This document shows, in pieces, positions 35,101 to 43,243 of a stretch of 64,000 nt of DNA. This stretch comes from Actinoplanes couchii (lineage in GTDB: Bacteria > Actinomycetota > Actinomycetes > Mycobacteriales > Micromonosporaceae). The stretch is taken from positions 1-64,000 of the forward strand of contig NZ_BOMG01000092.1 of the NCBI RefSeq assembly GCF_016862075.1. Direction: 5' to 3'. The notes beneath the pieces were generated by a model. It was not told the origin of the DNA, made no database searches, and was given only the letters and a program-made list of their open reading frames with translations. The first letter of the stretch is position 1, and the number at the start of each line of letters is the position of its first letter. The position numbers and the translations under genes are program-made.

Positions 35101-36717
35101 GTGGGATTCGTGAGTCAGAGCGTGCTGGCCTCCTCAGGTGGTGTCGGCGTCGAGGCGGCCCGGCGGCGGACGTTCGCGGTGATCTCGCACCCCGACGCCG
35201 GTAAATCGACGATGACCGAGGCGCTCGCCCTGCACGCGCGCGTGATCGGCCAGGCCGGCGCGGTGCACGGCAAGGGCGACCGCAAGGGTGTGGTCTCCGA
35301 CTGGATGGCCATGGAGCAGCAGCGTGGCATCTCGGTCACGTCGGCCGCGCTCCAGTTCTCCTTCGGCGACACCGTCGTCAACCTCCTCGACACCCCCGGC
35401 CACGCCGACTTCTCCGAGGACACGTACCGGGTGCTGACCGCCGTCGACAGCGCGGTCATGCTGCTGGACGCCGCGAAGGGCCTGGAACCGCAGACGCTGA
35501 AGCTGTTCGAGGTGTGCCGCCAGCGCAGCATCCCGGTGATCACCTTCATCAACAAGTGGGACCGCCCCGGCCACGACGCGCTCGCCCTGATGGACGAGAT
35601 CGAACAGCGGATCGGGCTCAAACCCACCCCGCTGACCTGGCCGGTCGGGATCGCCGGGCACTTCAAGGGCGTCATCGACCGCCGCACCGGGCAGTTCACC
35701 CGGATGCAGCGCTCCCCCGGCGGCGCCGACCTCGCCATCGAGGAGGACATGACCGACGCCGAGGCCGCCGAGCGGTTCGGCGACGAGTGGACCACCGCGA
35801 ACGAAGAGCTCGAACTGCTCACCATGACCGGCGCCGACCACGACCAGGAGACGTTCCTGGCCGCCACCAGCACCCCGGTGCTGTTCGGCGCGGCCGTCGC
35901 CAACCTCGGCGTCCGGCAGCTGCTCGACATCCTGGTCGAGCTGGCCCCGCCGGCCGGCCCGCGCCCCACCGCCGCCGGCAACGAGCAGCCGGTCGACGCC
36001 GGGTTCTCCGGCTTCGTCTTCAAGATCCAGGCGAACATGAACAAAGCGCACCGGGACCAGGTCGCCTTCATGCGGATCTGCTCCGGCCGGTTCGAGCGCG
36101 GCATGATCGTCACGCACGCCACCACCGGGAAACCCTTCACCACCAAGTACGCCCAGCAGATCTTCGGGCAGGGCCGCGACACCATCGACGAGGCGTTCCC
36201 CGGCGACGTGGTCGGCCTGGTCAACGCGACCGCGCTCGGCATCGGCGACACGCTCTACGCCGACAAGAAGGTGCAGTACCCGCCGCTCCCGTCGTTCCCG
36301 CCGGAGCACTTCGCGGTCGTGCGCACCGACGACACCGGCGCGTTCAAGCGCTTCCGCCGCGGCATCGAACAACTCGACGGCGAGGGCGTCATCCAGGTCC
36401 TGCGCTCCGACATGCGCGGCGACGGCACTCCCGTCTTCGCGGCGGTCGGCCCGATGCAGTTCGAGGTGGCGACGTACCGCCTGGAGGCCGAATTCGGGGT
36501 CAAGGTCAAACTCGAGTTCCTGCCGTACGAGATCGCCGCGGTCACCGACGCGCCCGGCAAGGAGATCCTGCGCTCCGAGTCGAACGTCGAGGTGATGACC
36601 CGCGTCCGCGACGGCGCCCTGCTCGCCGTCTTCCCCCACCGCTGGCGCATGCGCACCATCGCCGGCCGCCACCCCGACCTCTACCTGGACGCCCCGATCG
36701 ACATCAACCCGACGTAG
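35101..36717 (+). CDS. prfC: Peptide chain release factor 3
   Basis: The 538-aa translational GTPase has G1 SHPDAGKST, G3 DTPGHADFSEDTYR and G4 NKWD. The following domains (MQFEVATYRLEAEFGVKVKLE) are characteristic of RF3. It recycles RF1/RF2 from the ribosome. The start is GTG; a second in-frame GTG three codons later is possible. The gene stands alone, with a clear terminator. Confidence 0.95.
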   Translation: MGFVSQSVLASSGGVGVEAARRRTFAVISHPDAGKSTMTEALALHARVIGQAGAVHGKGDRKGVVSDWMAMEQQRGISVTSAALQFSFGDTVVNLLDTPGHADFSEDTYRVLTAVDSAVMLLDAAKGLEPQTLKLFEVCRQRSIPVITFINKWDRPGHDALALMDEIEQRIGLKPTPLTWPVGIAGHFKGVIDRRTGQFTRMQRSPGGADLAIEEDMTDAEAAERFGDEWTTANEELELLTMTGADHDQETFLAATSTPVLFGAAVANLGVRQLLDILVELAPPAGPRPTAAGNEQPVDAGFSGFVFKIQANMNKAHRDQVAFMRICSGRFERGMIVTHATTGKPFTTKYAQQIFGQGRDTIDEAFPGDVVGLVNATALGIGDTLYADKKVQYPPLPSFPPEHFAVVRTDDTGAFKRFRRGIEQLDGEGVIQVLRSDMRGDGTPVFAAVGPMQFEVATYRLEAEFGVKVKLEFLPYEIAAVTDAPGKEILRSESNVEVMTRVRDGALLAVFPHRWRMRTIAGRHPDLYLDAPIDINPT

Positions 36718-36723
36718 CCGGCC

Positions 36724-36758
36724 ATGCCTCCGGGTCGAACATCTCCACCCGGAGGCAT
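36724..36758 (+). terminator. prfC terminator
   Basis: A perfect 12-bp stem, ATGCCTCCGGGT with its complement, encloses an 11-base loop 6 bp after the prfC stop. Confidence 0.85.
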
Positions 36759-36784
36759 CGACGGTGATGCTAGCGTCACCGGTC

Positions 36785-37352
36785 GTGAAACGGGTGATGA
36801 TCGCTGTGGTCGTGGTGGTGGCCGGGCTGTGTGCCGGGGTCGGCGTGTTGGGACAGGTGCGCCGCTACCAGCGGGAGGACGCCGCCGAGCAGGCGTATCA
36901 GCGGCTGCTCGGCCCGTACCCCGCTGCAGGTGGCGGCGCACGACATCGACCTGGCCCGGCAGGCCGGGAAGGGCATCCACTTCGCCGTGGTGCCGGAACA
37001 CCTGCCGCCCGGCCTGGTCTCGATGGAACCGGCCGACGACGCCGTGTACGGCGGGGTGACCGACATCTACTCGTTCGGAACCCTGAAAGCGATGGTCAAG
37101 TACACCGCCACGCCCGGCGACGGCCCGTGCGGCAAGCAGAGTTGCGTGCGCGCCGCCGAGGTGGGCGTCGAAACCGCCGAGGCGCCGAGCCTCCACTACG
37201 CCGGCATCTGGCTCACCGGCCAGCCGTCCTCACCCCAGCAGGAGACCGAGGTCCGCGACTTCTGGGCCGGGACCACCTGGCTCCCCACCGCGGAGGCCGA
37301 CTGGTTCACCGAGCTGGCCCACGAGGGCGACGTCGACGTACACCACCCCTAG
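36785..37352 (+). pseudogene. Membrane-anchored hypothetical protein, single-base frameshift
   Basis: The N-terminal frame gives a signal-anchor (MIAVVVVVAGLCAGVGVLG) and a charged helix up to YQRLLGPYP. The sensible continuation (QVAAHDIDLARQAGKGIHFAV to VDVHHP) lies in the next frame. Removing one C from the C4 run at 36919-36922 restores a continuous protein of about 188 aa. This may be a real mutation, phase variation at the short C tract (less likely) or a sequencing error. The family is unknown. Confidence 0.7.
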
Positions 37353-37555
37353 TCGTAGAAGACCGCGGTCAGGCGAGGCAGTAGCCGGCGCATCCGCTCC
37401 TCGTCCTCGAAGTCGACGTGCTCCCCCTCCGGCCCGGGCGGCAGGTGCTCCCCCTGGTCCGGCAGCGCCGCCCAGAACTCCTCCTCGTCGTCGGCAGCCC
37501 TCGATGCCACGTAGAGCATCTCCTCGCAGTCGAGGTCGTCGGTGTCCGCGTCCAC
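37349..37555 (-). CDS. Small acidic hypothetical protein
   Basis: This 68-aa product starts at GTG (VDADTDDLDCEEMLYVAS) and is strongly acidic in its first half. It has no membrane span or known motif. The open frame extends further upstream, but that sequence is Arg/Pro-rich and lacks protein-like pattern. Its end overlaps the end of the convergent frameshifted gene. Confidence 0.5.
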   Translation of the reverse strand: MDADTDDLDCEEMLYVASRAADDEEEFWAALPDQGEHLPPGPEGEHVDFEDEERMRRLLPRLTAVFYD

Positions 37556-37613
37556 GGCCGCATTCTGCCTTCCCGGCGACGCACACGGGCGACATCGGAG
37601 CGCCCGCCCGGAG

Positions 37614-38324
37614 TCACGGGAAAGGCTGGGCGAGGTGGAACAGCGCGTGGCAGGCAGGGCAGGTCGCACGCCCGAAGAAGCGCTGCATCCGGGCGGAGAG
37701 GGGCTCCCGGCCGTGCGCTCGGGTGAGGTCCAGGAGGCGGCCCTCGATGGTTGTTGCCAGGTGATCGACCGGTGTCATCAGCGTCGGAGGCAGGGAACCG
37801 TCCGCGATGCTCTCCATGCGGAAGACCGGCCCGGTGACGTCCAGAACCAGGTGCTCGTCGCAGGACGGGCAATCGACCTCCACCTCGTCGTCGGCGAGGC
37901 GGTGGAGATCGCGTTGCCACACGCCGCCGTTCTCGAAGGCCATGAGCGCTTCCAAGCCGTAGAGAAGATCCACATCGGTCGTCGCGTACGGCAGGTTGTG
38001 GGTGGCCACCGCATGGAGTTCGGCGATCTCCCGCTCGTAGCGCCGCCGCACGTCCACGGGGTCCTCCGGCCCGTCGGTCGCCGCCACGATCGACGCTGCG
38101 AGGTGCAGCGGAGCCGAGCGGCCGGCGGGTTCGCGGTCGCGGCTCATCCTCGCGAGCGCGGGAAGTGCGGCGTAACTGGCGCTGTAGACCGTGCCCTGAT
38201 GACACAGATGGGTCCACAGCTCGTCCCAGACCTCGCCGTCCTCGGCATCCGCGGCCGCCGCCAGGAGTCCGGGGATCTGCTCGGCGGATCCGTATGTGCC
38301 CTGGAGAGACGCCCACTCCGTCAC
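37614..38324 (-). CDS. Hypothetical protein with C-terminal zinc ribbon
   Basis: The 236-aa product (GTG start, VTEWASLQGTYG) has a helical, HEAT-like N-terminal half (QIPGLLAAAADAEDGEVWDELW). Two CPxC knuckles follow (CPSCDEHL and CPACHALF), about 65 residues apart, probably binding zinc. No enzyme motif is seen. It may belong to immunity-like or SMI-type small proteins of actinomycetes, but I cannot place it. Confidence 0.65.
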   Translation of the reverse strand: MTEWASLQGTYGSAEQIPGLLAAAADAEDGEVWDELWTHLCHQGTVYSASYAALPALARMSRDREPAGRSAPLHLAASIVAATDGPEDPVDVRRRYEREIAELHAVATHNLPYATTDVDLLYGLEALMAFENGGVWQRDLHRLADDEVEVDCPSCDEHLVLDVTGPVFRMESIADGSLPPTLMTPVDHLATTIEGRLLDLTRAHGREPLSARMQRFFGRATCPACHALFHLAQPFP

Positions 38325-38332
38325 ACCACGAT

Positions 38333-38640
38333 TCAAGCAGAGGCGCCGTGGTGGCGGGCGAGGAAGTCCAGCATCGTCCGGGCTGCGGTTTCGCCGTGTT
38401 CGGCGTCTATCGGCTGCATGCGGCCCGGTAACGCGGACAACGTCGCGCCGGGGATCGCGGTGGCCAGGGCCCGGCCCAGGGGGAAGCGGACCGCCCGGCT
38501 GCCCTGCCGGTGCAGGACCAGGCTGGGCGCCTGGATCCCGGGGAGCGGATGCCGCGCACGCCCAGGCCGGTCTTCGCCGCGAGGTCTTCCTGGGACCAAC
38601 CCAGACCCCACCGATATCGCCGTACGGCGTCCGCCCACAT
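38333..38640 (-). pseudogene. Chimeric debris: XRE HTH start joined to alpha/beta-hydrolase end
   Basis: One minus-strand frame (38540-38640) reads RRYRWGLGWSQEDLAAKTGLG, the start of an XRE helix-turn-helix. A different frame (38333-38545) reads PSLVLHRQGSRAVRFPLGRA then LATAIPGATLSALPGR, the C-terminal strand-helix of an alpha/beta hydrolase. Neither has the rest of its gene. The junction suggests a deletion that fused two genes out of frame. Confidence 0.6.
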
Positions 38641-38649
38641 CCGGCCGAT

Positions 38650-38786
38650 CTCGCAGCCGGATCCGGCTGTTCGACGGCCACTACCTGTCGGCGGTCAACG
38701 GCGGCGGCCGGACCAGCGGGGCTTTCGACAGCGACAAGGTCACGCCGTCGACCAACGAGACGTCCACCCTCGACTGCAACGCCTGA
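38650..38786 (+). pseudogene. Fragment of a beta-trefoil-like C-terminus
   Basis: IRLFDGHYLSAVNGGGRTSG resembles a repeat of fascin-like or related sugar-binding trefoil domains (NGxYLSAxNGGG). It ends in a normal stop after TLDCNA. No start or upstream domain is present. It directly abuts the hydrolase/HTH debris, so this interval looks like a recombination scar. Confidence 0.5.
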
Positions 38787-38823
38787 ATCGACATATTTGC
38801 ATGCGCTGGGTAGAACGGGTTGC

Positions 38824-41493
38824 ATGCGAAGAGCCATGATCGCCGTCCTGGCGGCGAGCACACTGCTGCTGGGAAACACGCCGGCGCCGGCCCGGGCCGA
38901 CCCGCCCGAGCCGGCGTCGTCCGTACTGCCGCCGGGTTGGTCCTTGACCGGGAAGGCTCTGACCTGGACCAGCGACAAGCTGATCCCGCCGGGTGACGCC
39001 GCGGTCGAGTTCTGGTCCGGGGACCGGCTGCTCGGGCGGGCCCGGGGCGCCGCCGACCTGCGGACGTTCACCCTGCCGGGCGGCGTCAGCGGCGACCCGG
39101 CCGACCTCCAGGTCCGGATCGGCGGCGAGCGGGCCGACGCGTCGGCGCCCGCCCCGCAACGCCGGGTGACGGGCACTCCGTCCGCCGTCCCGGTCCGGCC
39201 CGCGCACTCGACCGACCCGGGCGTGCCCGGCCGGTACGCCACGACCACCGGCGAGTACACCCTGCCCGGCATCACCCTGTCGACGTATCCGGCGAAGGTC
39301 GAGATGCAGGCGGTCGTGGTCGCCCCGACGAACGCCCCGGGCAAACGGCCGCTGGCGCTGTTCCTGCACGGCCGGCACTGGACCTGCTACTCCGGCCCGG
39401 AGATGACCGACATCCTGCTCGGCTGGCCCTGCCCGGCCGGTTCGCAGGCGGTGCCCAGCCACCGCGGCTACCTGCAGTCGCAGCGGCTGCTGGCCTCGCA
39501 GGGCTACGTCACCGTGTCAATCTCGGCCAACGGCATCAACGGCCAGGACACGATCGACACCGACGGCGGCGCGCAGACCCGCTCGTCGCTGATCCGCGAA
39601 CACCTCGCGCACTGGGCCGACTGGTCCGGCGCCGGCCGGGCCACGGCGCCCGCGATCGTCCGCTCGGCACCCCGCGCCGACCTGGACAAGGTCCTGCTGG
39701 TGGGCCATTCCCGCGGCGGCGAGGGCATCAACCGGGCGGCGATCGACAGCCTCACCCCGCCGCCCGCCGCGACCGACGACTTCCAGGGCACGGTCCGCTG
39801 GACGATCCGCGGGCTGGTGCCGATCGGGCCGACCGCTTTCGGTCAGAACCCGCAACCGGACGTGCCGTCGGCCACGATCCTGCCCGGCTGCGACGGCGAC
39901 GTGCGGAACCTGCAGGGCCAGATGTACGTGGACGCCACCCGCGGGGTCAGCTCCGGCCGGGCCCTGCACAGCTCGGTCTACCTGGTCGGCACGAACCACA
40001 ACTACTTCAACACCGAGTGGACGCCGGGACAGGCGGCCGCCCCGTCGATCGACGATTTCCAGGTCGTCGACGATCCGGTCTGCACGGCCGGGGTGTCGAG
40101 CATCCGGCTCACCGCCGAGCAGCAGCAGACCGCCGGGGCGACGTACGTGGCCACCGCGGCCCGGTTGTTCGTCGCCGGTGACGAACGGGCCCGCCCGCTG
40201 CTGGACGGCTCCGGAGTCCGGGCGCCGTCGGCCGGCCCGGCGCGGGCGCTGACCCACGCGATCGGCGCGAACCGGACCCCGGTGATCGTCCCGGACCCGG
40301 GCCTGCGGATCAGCGGCGCCGCCCGGCTCTGCGAGCACGCCGGCCGCGTCCGGGAGAACCTCTGCGACGAGACGTTCGACTCGCCGCACTTCGTCCCGCT
40401 GCTGTGGCCCGAGGAGGGCCGCTGGGCGGTGGCGCTGACCACCGGCACCGCCACCCTGCGGCCGGCCACACCGATGCCGGTCGCCGGAGCACAGTCCCTG
40501 GCGATGCGCCTGGTCGTGCCGCCGAACGCCCCGGCCACCCCGTACCGGATCGCCGTCACCGACGACCGGGGGCGGCGCCTCGACCTGGGCACGGCCACCC
40601 TCACCGGCCTGCCCGACACCGAGGCGACCAAGGGCAGCTGGGCGCAGGAGGTCCGGCTGGCGTTGCCCCGCGACGTGCGGGCCGTCACCCGCCTGGACAT
40701 CACTTCCGGCGGTACGGGTACCGCGTACCTGATCGACGCCTGGGGCTGGCGGCCCGGCGTGCCCGATCCGCGGCCGGCCGCACTGGACCGGGTGGACGTC
40801 GGCGAGGTGACCGCCGTGGAGGGCGACTCGGGTTCCGTCACCTGGACGGTGCCGGTAGCCGTACGCGGAAAGAAGAATGCCGTGGTCAGGTTCTTCCTGG
40901 GCGATTCGCTGACCGCCGAGGTCCGGTCCTGGACGGCCACCGTCCGGCCGGGCACCGAGCGGGTCGAGGTCCCGGTGACCGGGGACACCATCTACGGCGG
41001 TGACCGGCGGAGCGTCCTGGCCGCGAAGGCGGTCAGCAACGCGGTGATCGGCGACTACGACGGCGGCGTCCGGATCCGGGAGGACGACCCGATGCCGGCC
41101 GGCACCGTAACCCCGTCGGTGACCGCGGCCGAGGGCACGGCGCTGACCTGGACGATCACCCTGTCCGAACCGGCCGGCGCGTCGATCTACCTGATCCTGC
41201 TGCCGCGGGTGCCGCAGACCGGGCCGGAACTGTCGACGACCGACGTCGACCCGGATTGGTTCACCGCTAACTCCAGCCAGGATCCGGAACCGTCCCGGCC
41301 GCTGTCCGGCACCAGCCTCCAGCCGTTCCTGGAGATCCCGGCGGGCACGACGAGCATCGAGTTCACCGTCCCGACGATCACCGACCCGGTGACCGAAGGT
41401 GACGAACATGTCCGGTTCGCGACCCTGGTGTTCCCGCCGGACTTCAGCGAGCCGGTCGACGGTCCGGTCTTCGACGGCACCGTCACCGACTGA
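38824..41493 (+). CDS. Large secreted alpha/beta hydrolase with Calx-beta-like C-terminal domains
   Basis: The 889-aa product has a signal peptide (MIAVLAASTLLLGNTPAPARA) and a beta-rich lead domain, then an alpha/beta hydrolase core with LALFLHGRHWTC and nucleophile elbow VGHSRGGEG (about residues 300-308). A beta-sandwich region follows, and at the end two domains of Calx-beta character (VTAVEGDSGSVTWTVPVAV and VTAAEGTALTWTITLSEPAG). It is likely an extracellular esterase or lipase; chlorophyllase/PET-hydrolase-like folds share this elbow. Its substrate is unknown. It is monocistronic, with a clear terminator. Confidence 0.8.
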   Translation: MRRAMIAVLAASTLLLGNTPAPARADPPEPASSVLPPGWSLTGKALTWTSDKLIPPGDAAVEFWSGDRLLGRARGAADLRTFTLPGGVSGDPADLQVRIGGERADASAPAPQRRVTGTPSAVPVRPAHSTDPGVPGRYATTTGEYTLPGITLSTYPAKVEMQAVVVAPTNAPGKRPLALFLHGRHWTCYSGPEMTDILLGWPCPAGSQAVPSHRGYLQSQRLLASQGYVTVSISANGINGQDTIDTDGGAQTRSSLIREHLAHWADWSGAGRATAPAIVRSAPRADLDKVLLVGHSRGGEGINRAAIDSLTPPPAATDDFQGTVRWTIRGLVPIGPTAFGQNPQPDVPSATILPGCDGDVRNLQGQMYVDATRGVSSGRALHSSVYLVGTNHNYFNTEWTPGQAAAPSIDDFQVVDDPVCTAGVSSIRLTAEQQQTAGATYVATAARLFVAGDERARPLLDGSGVRAPSAGPARALTHAIGANRTPVIVPDPGLRISGAARLCEHAGRVRENLCDETFDSPHFVPLLWPEEGRWAVALTTGTATLRPATPMPVAGAQSLAMRLVVPPNAPATPYRIAVTDDRGRRLDLGTATLTGLPDTEATKGSWAQEVRLALPRDVRAVTRLDITSGGTGTAYLIDAWGWRPGVPDPRPAALDRVDVGEVTAVEGDSGSVTWTVPVAVRGKKNAVVRFFLGDSLTAEVRSWTATVRPGTERVEVPVTGDTIYGGDRRSVLAAKAVSNAVIGDYDGGVRIREDDPMPAGTVTPSVTAAEGTALTWTITLSEPAGASIYLILLPRVPQTGPELSTTDVDPDWFTANSSQDPEPSRPLSGTSLQPFLEIPAGTTSIEFTVPTITDPVTEGDEHVRFATLVFPPDFSEPVDGPVFDGTVTD

Positions 41494-41499
41494 CAGCGC

Positions 41500-41537
41500 A
41501 ACGGTGGTCACCGGCCGCGGGGCCAGTGACCACCGTT
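41500..41537 (+). terminator. Terminator after the secreted hydrolase
   Basis: A 12-bp perfect outer stem (AACGGTGGTCAC with its complement) and an inner GGCC/GGCC pairing form a long hairpin 6 bp after the stop. Confidence 0.85.
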
Positions 41538-41590
41538 ACCAAATCCGCGGGACCGGAAGAACCCCGGCATGCGGCGACTTGTCGACAGTC

Positions 41591-42862
41591 GTGGCTCACT
41601 CCCGTACCGAAAACCCGTCCCTCTCGCCAGCAGAGCTGTTACCGCTCGGCCGCCGCTTCCGGATCGTGCTGGTCCTCGGCCTGCTGACCGCGCTCGGCCC
41701 GCTGACCATCGACATGTACCTGCCGTCCCTGCCGGCGATCACCGGCGACCTGCACACCACCGCCGCCGCCGTGCAGCTGACCCTGACCGGCACGCTGGTC
41801 GGCCTGGCGTTCGGCCAGCTGCTGGTCGGGCCGCTGTCCGACGCGTTCGGCCGCCGGTGGCCGCTGCTGGCCGGCATCGCGGTGCACGTGCTGGCCTCGG
41901 TGTTCTGTGTGATCGCCCCGAACGTCGCGGTCCTCGGCGCGCTGCGGGTGCTGCAGGGCCTGGGCGCCGCGGCGGCCTCCGTGGTGGCCATGGCGATGGT
42001 GCGGGACCTGTTCTCGGACAACTCGGCGGCCCGGCTGTTCTCCCGGCTGATGCTGGTCGTCGGGGTCGCCCCGATCCTCGCGCCGACCATCGGCGGCCTG
42101 GTGCTGAACTGGACGTCGTGGCGGGGCGTGTTCGTGGTGCTGACCGTCGTCGCGGTCACCATCATGGGGGTGTCGGCGCTGACCCTGCCGGAGACGCTGC
42201 CGCCGGCCCGGCGCCGCAGCGGTGGTGTGATCGGGACCGCCCGGGACTACGGCCGGCTGCTCACCGACCGGGTCTACGTGGGCCTGATCCTGGTCGCCGG
42301 CCTGGCGATGGCGGCGCTGTTCGCGTACGTCAGCGGCTCGTCGTACGTCTTCCAGGACGAGTACGGGATGACCGAGCAGCAGTTCGCGCTGATCTTCGCG
42401 GGCGGCGCCGTCGGCCTGATCGGGGCCACCCAGTTCAACGTGCGGCTGCTGCGCCGCTGGAAGCCCCAGCAGATCATGACCGGTGCGCTGATCGCCGGCC
42501 TCGGCTTCGGGCTGGTGCTGGTGGTCCTCACCGCCACCGGGATCGGCGGCCTGACCGGGGTGCTGATCCCGCTCTGGCTGGTGCTCGCCATGGTCGGCCT
42601 GGTCATGCCGAACGCCCCCGCCCTGGCGCTGTCCCGGCACGGCGAGGCCGCCGGAACCGCCGCGGCGCTGCTCGGCGCGGTCCAGAACGGTGTCGGCGCG
42701 CTGGCCGCCCCGCTGGTCGGCCTGTTCGGGGTCGGCGCGTCGGCGATGGCCGCGGTCGTCTTCGGCAGCATGCTGTCCGCGCTGGCGGTCCTGTACCTGG
42801 TGGTCCGCCCGCACCGGCTGGTCGCGACCGAGCCGGTGAAAGCGGTGGCCGTCGCCCATTAG
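41591..42862 (+). CDS. Bcr/CflA-family MFS drug exporter
   Basis: This 423-aa, 12-span transporter has the DHA1 signature GPLSDAFGRRWPLLAG after span 2 and the start motif LGPLTIDMYLPSLPAI, typical of Bcr/CflA (bicyclomycin/chloramphenicol-type) exporters. It is a proton-driven efflux pump of the inner membrane. I use the GTG at VAHSRTENP; a TTG four codons earlier is the alternative. No regulator is adjacent. Confidence 0.9.
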   Translation: MAHSRTENPSLSPAELLPLGRRFRIVLVLGLLTALGPLTIDMYLPSLPAITGDLHTTAAAVQLTLTGTLVGLAFGQLLVGPLSDAFGRRWPLLAGIAVHVLASVFCVIAPNVAVLGALRVLQGLGAAAASVVAMAMVRDLFSDNSAARLFSRLMLVVGVAPILAPTIGGLVLNWTSWRGVFVVLTVVAVTIMGVSALTLPETLPPARRRSGGVIGTARDYGRLLTDRVYVGLILVAGLAMAALFAYVSGSSYVFQDEYGMTEQQFALIFAGGAVGLIGATQFNVRLLRRWKPQQIMTGALIAGLGFGLVLVVLTATGIGGLTGVLIPLWLVLAMVGLVMPNAPALALSRHGEAAGTAAALLGAVQNGVGALAAPLVGLFGVGASAMAAVVFGSMLSALAVLYLVVRPHRLVATEPVKAVAVAH

Positions 42863-42962
42863 ACACCTCACGTTCAGGTGACAGGCATCTCAACGGCGAG
42901 TTACCGAGCCTAGTTTTCGCAGTTCAGCCGCCATTTTCCGGCGGGTGCGGGTACTTGATCGA

Positions 42963-42989
42963 GCCGCCGTCCGGCTTCCGGGCGGCGGC
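42963..42989 (+). terminator. Rho-independent-like terminator
   Basis: GCCGCCGTCCGG pairs with CCGGGCGGCGGC (one G-U) over a CTT loop and is followed by the T-rich TTGTTCACTTT. It is about 100 bp after the MFS stop and just before the next small gene. Confidence 0.75.
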
Positions 42990-43021
42990 TTGTTCACTTT
43001 CGTGACATAGCGTGGCCGCCG

Positions 43022-43243
43022 ATGCACAGCGAAGTCTTGAACCTCCTCGAAGCCCATCTCGCCGAACTACAGGCGCTCCGCGACCACCTGGAATCACCAC
43101 GCCAGGTCCGCCCGGGAGCCCGCCACGACACCGCGGCCGCGACTCTGCAGTCGGCCCGCGTCTTCGCCAAACGCCTGAGCCGGGTCCTCACCGACGAGGA
43201 CACCCGGGTTCAGTCACCCGCCCGCGGGCTCGTCTCCTCCTGA
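43022..43243 (+). CDS. Small hypothetical protein
   Basis: The 73-aa product is helical (EVLNLLEAHLAELQALRDHLE), with a basic middle and no membrane span. Its last 34 bases overlap the end of the convergent STAND gene. No family is recognised. The regular helical pattern and distinct ATG support a real gene. Confidence 0.5.
   Translation: MHSEVLNLLEAHLAELQALRDHLESPRQVRPGARHDTAAATLQSARVFAKRLSRVLTDEDTRVQSPARGLVSS

Noticed and set aside
42863..42962. Riboswitch or small RNA between the MFS gene and the next gene
   Set aside because: Only a weak CACCT/AGGTG hairpin and the terminator are visible; no conserved riboswitch core could be recognised.
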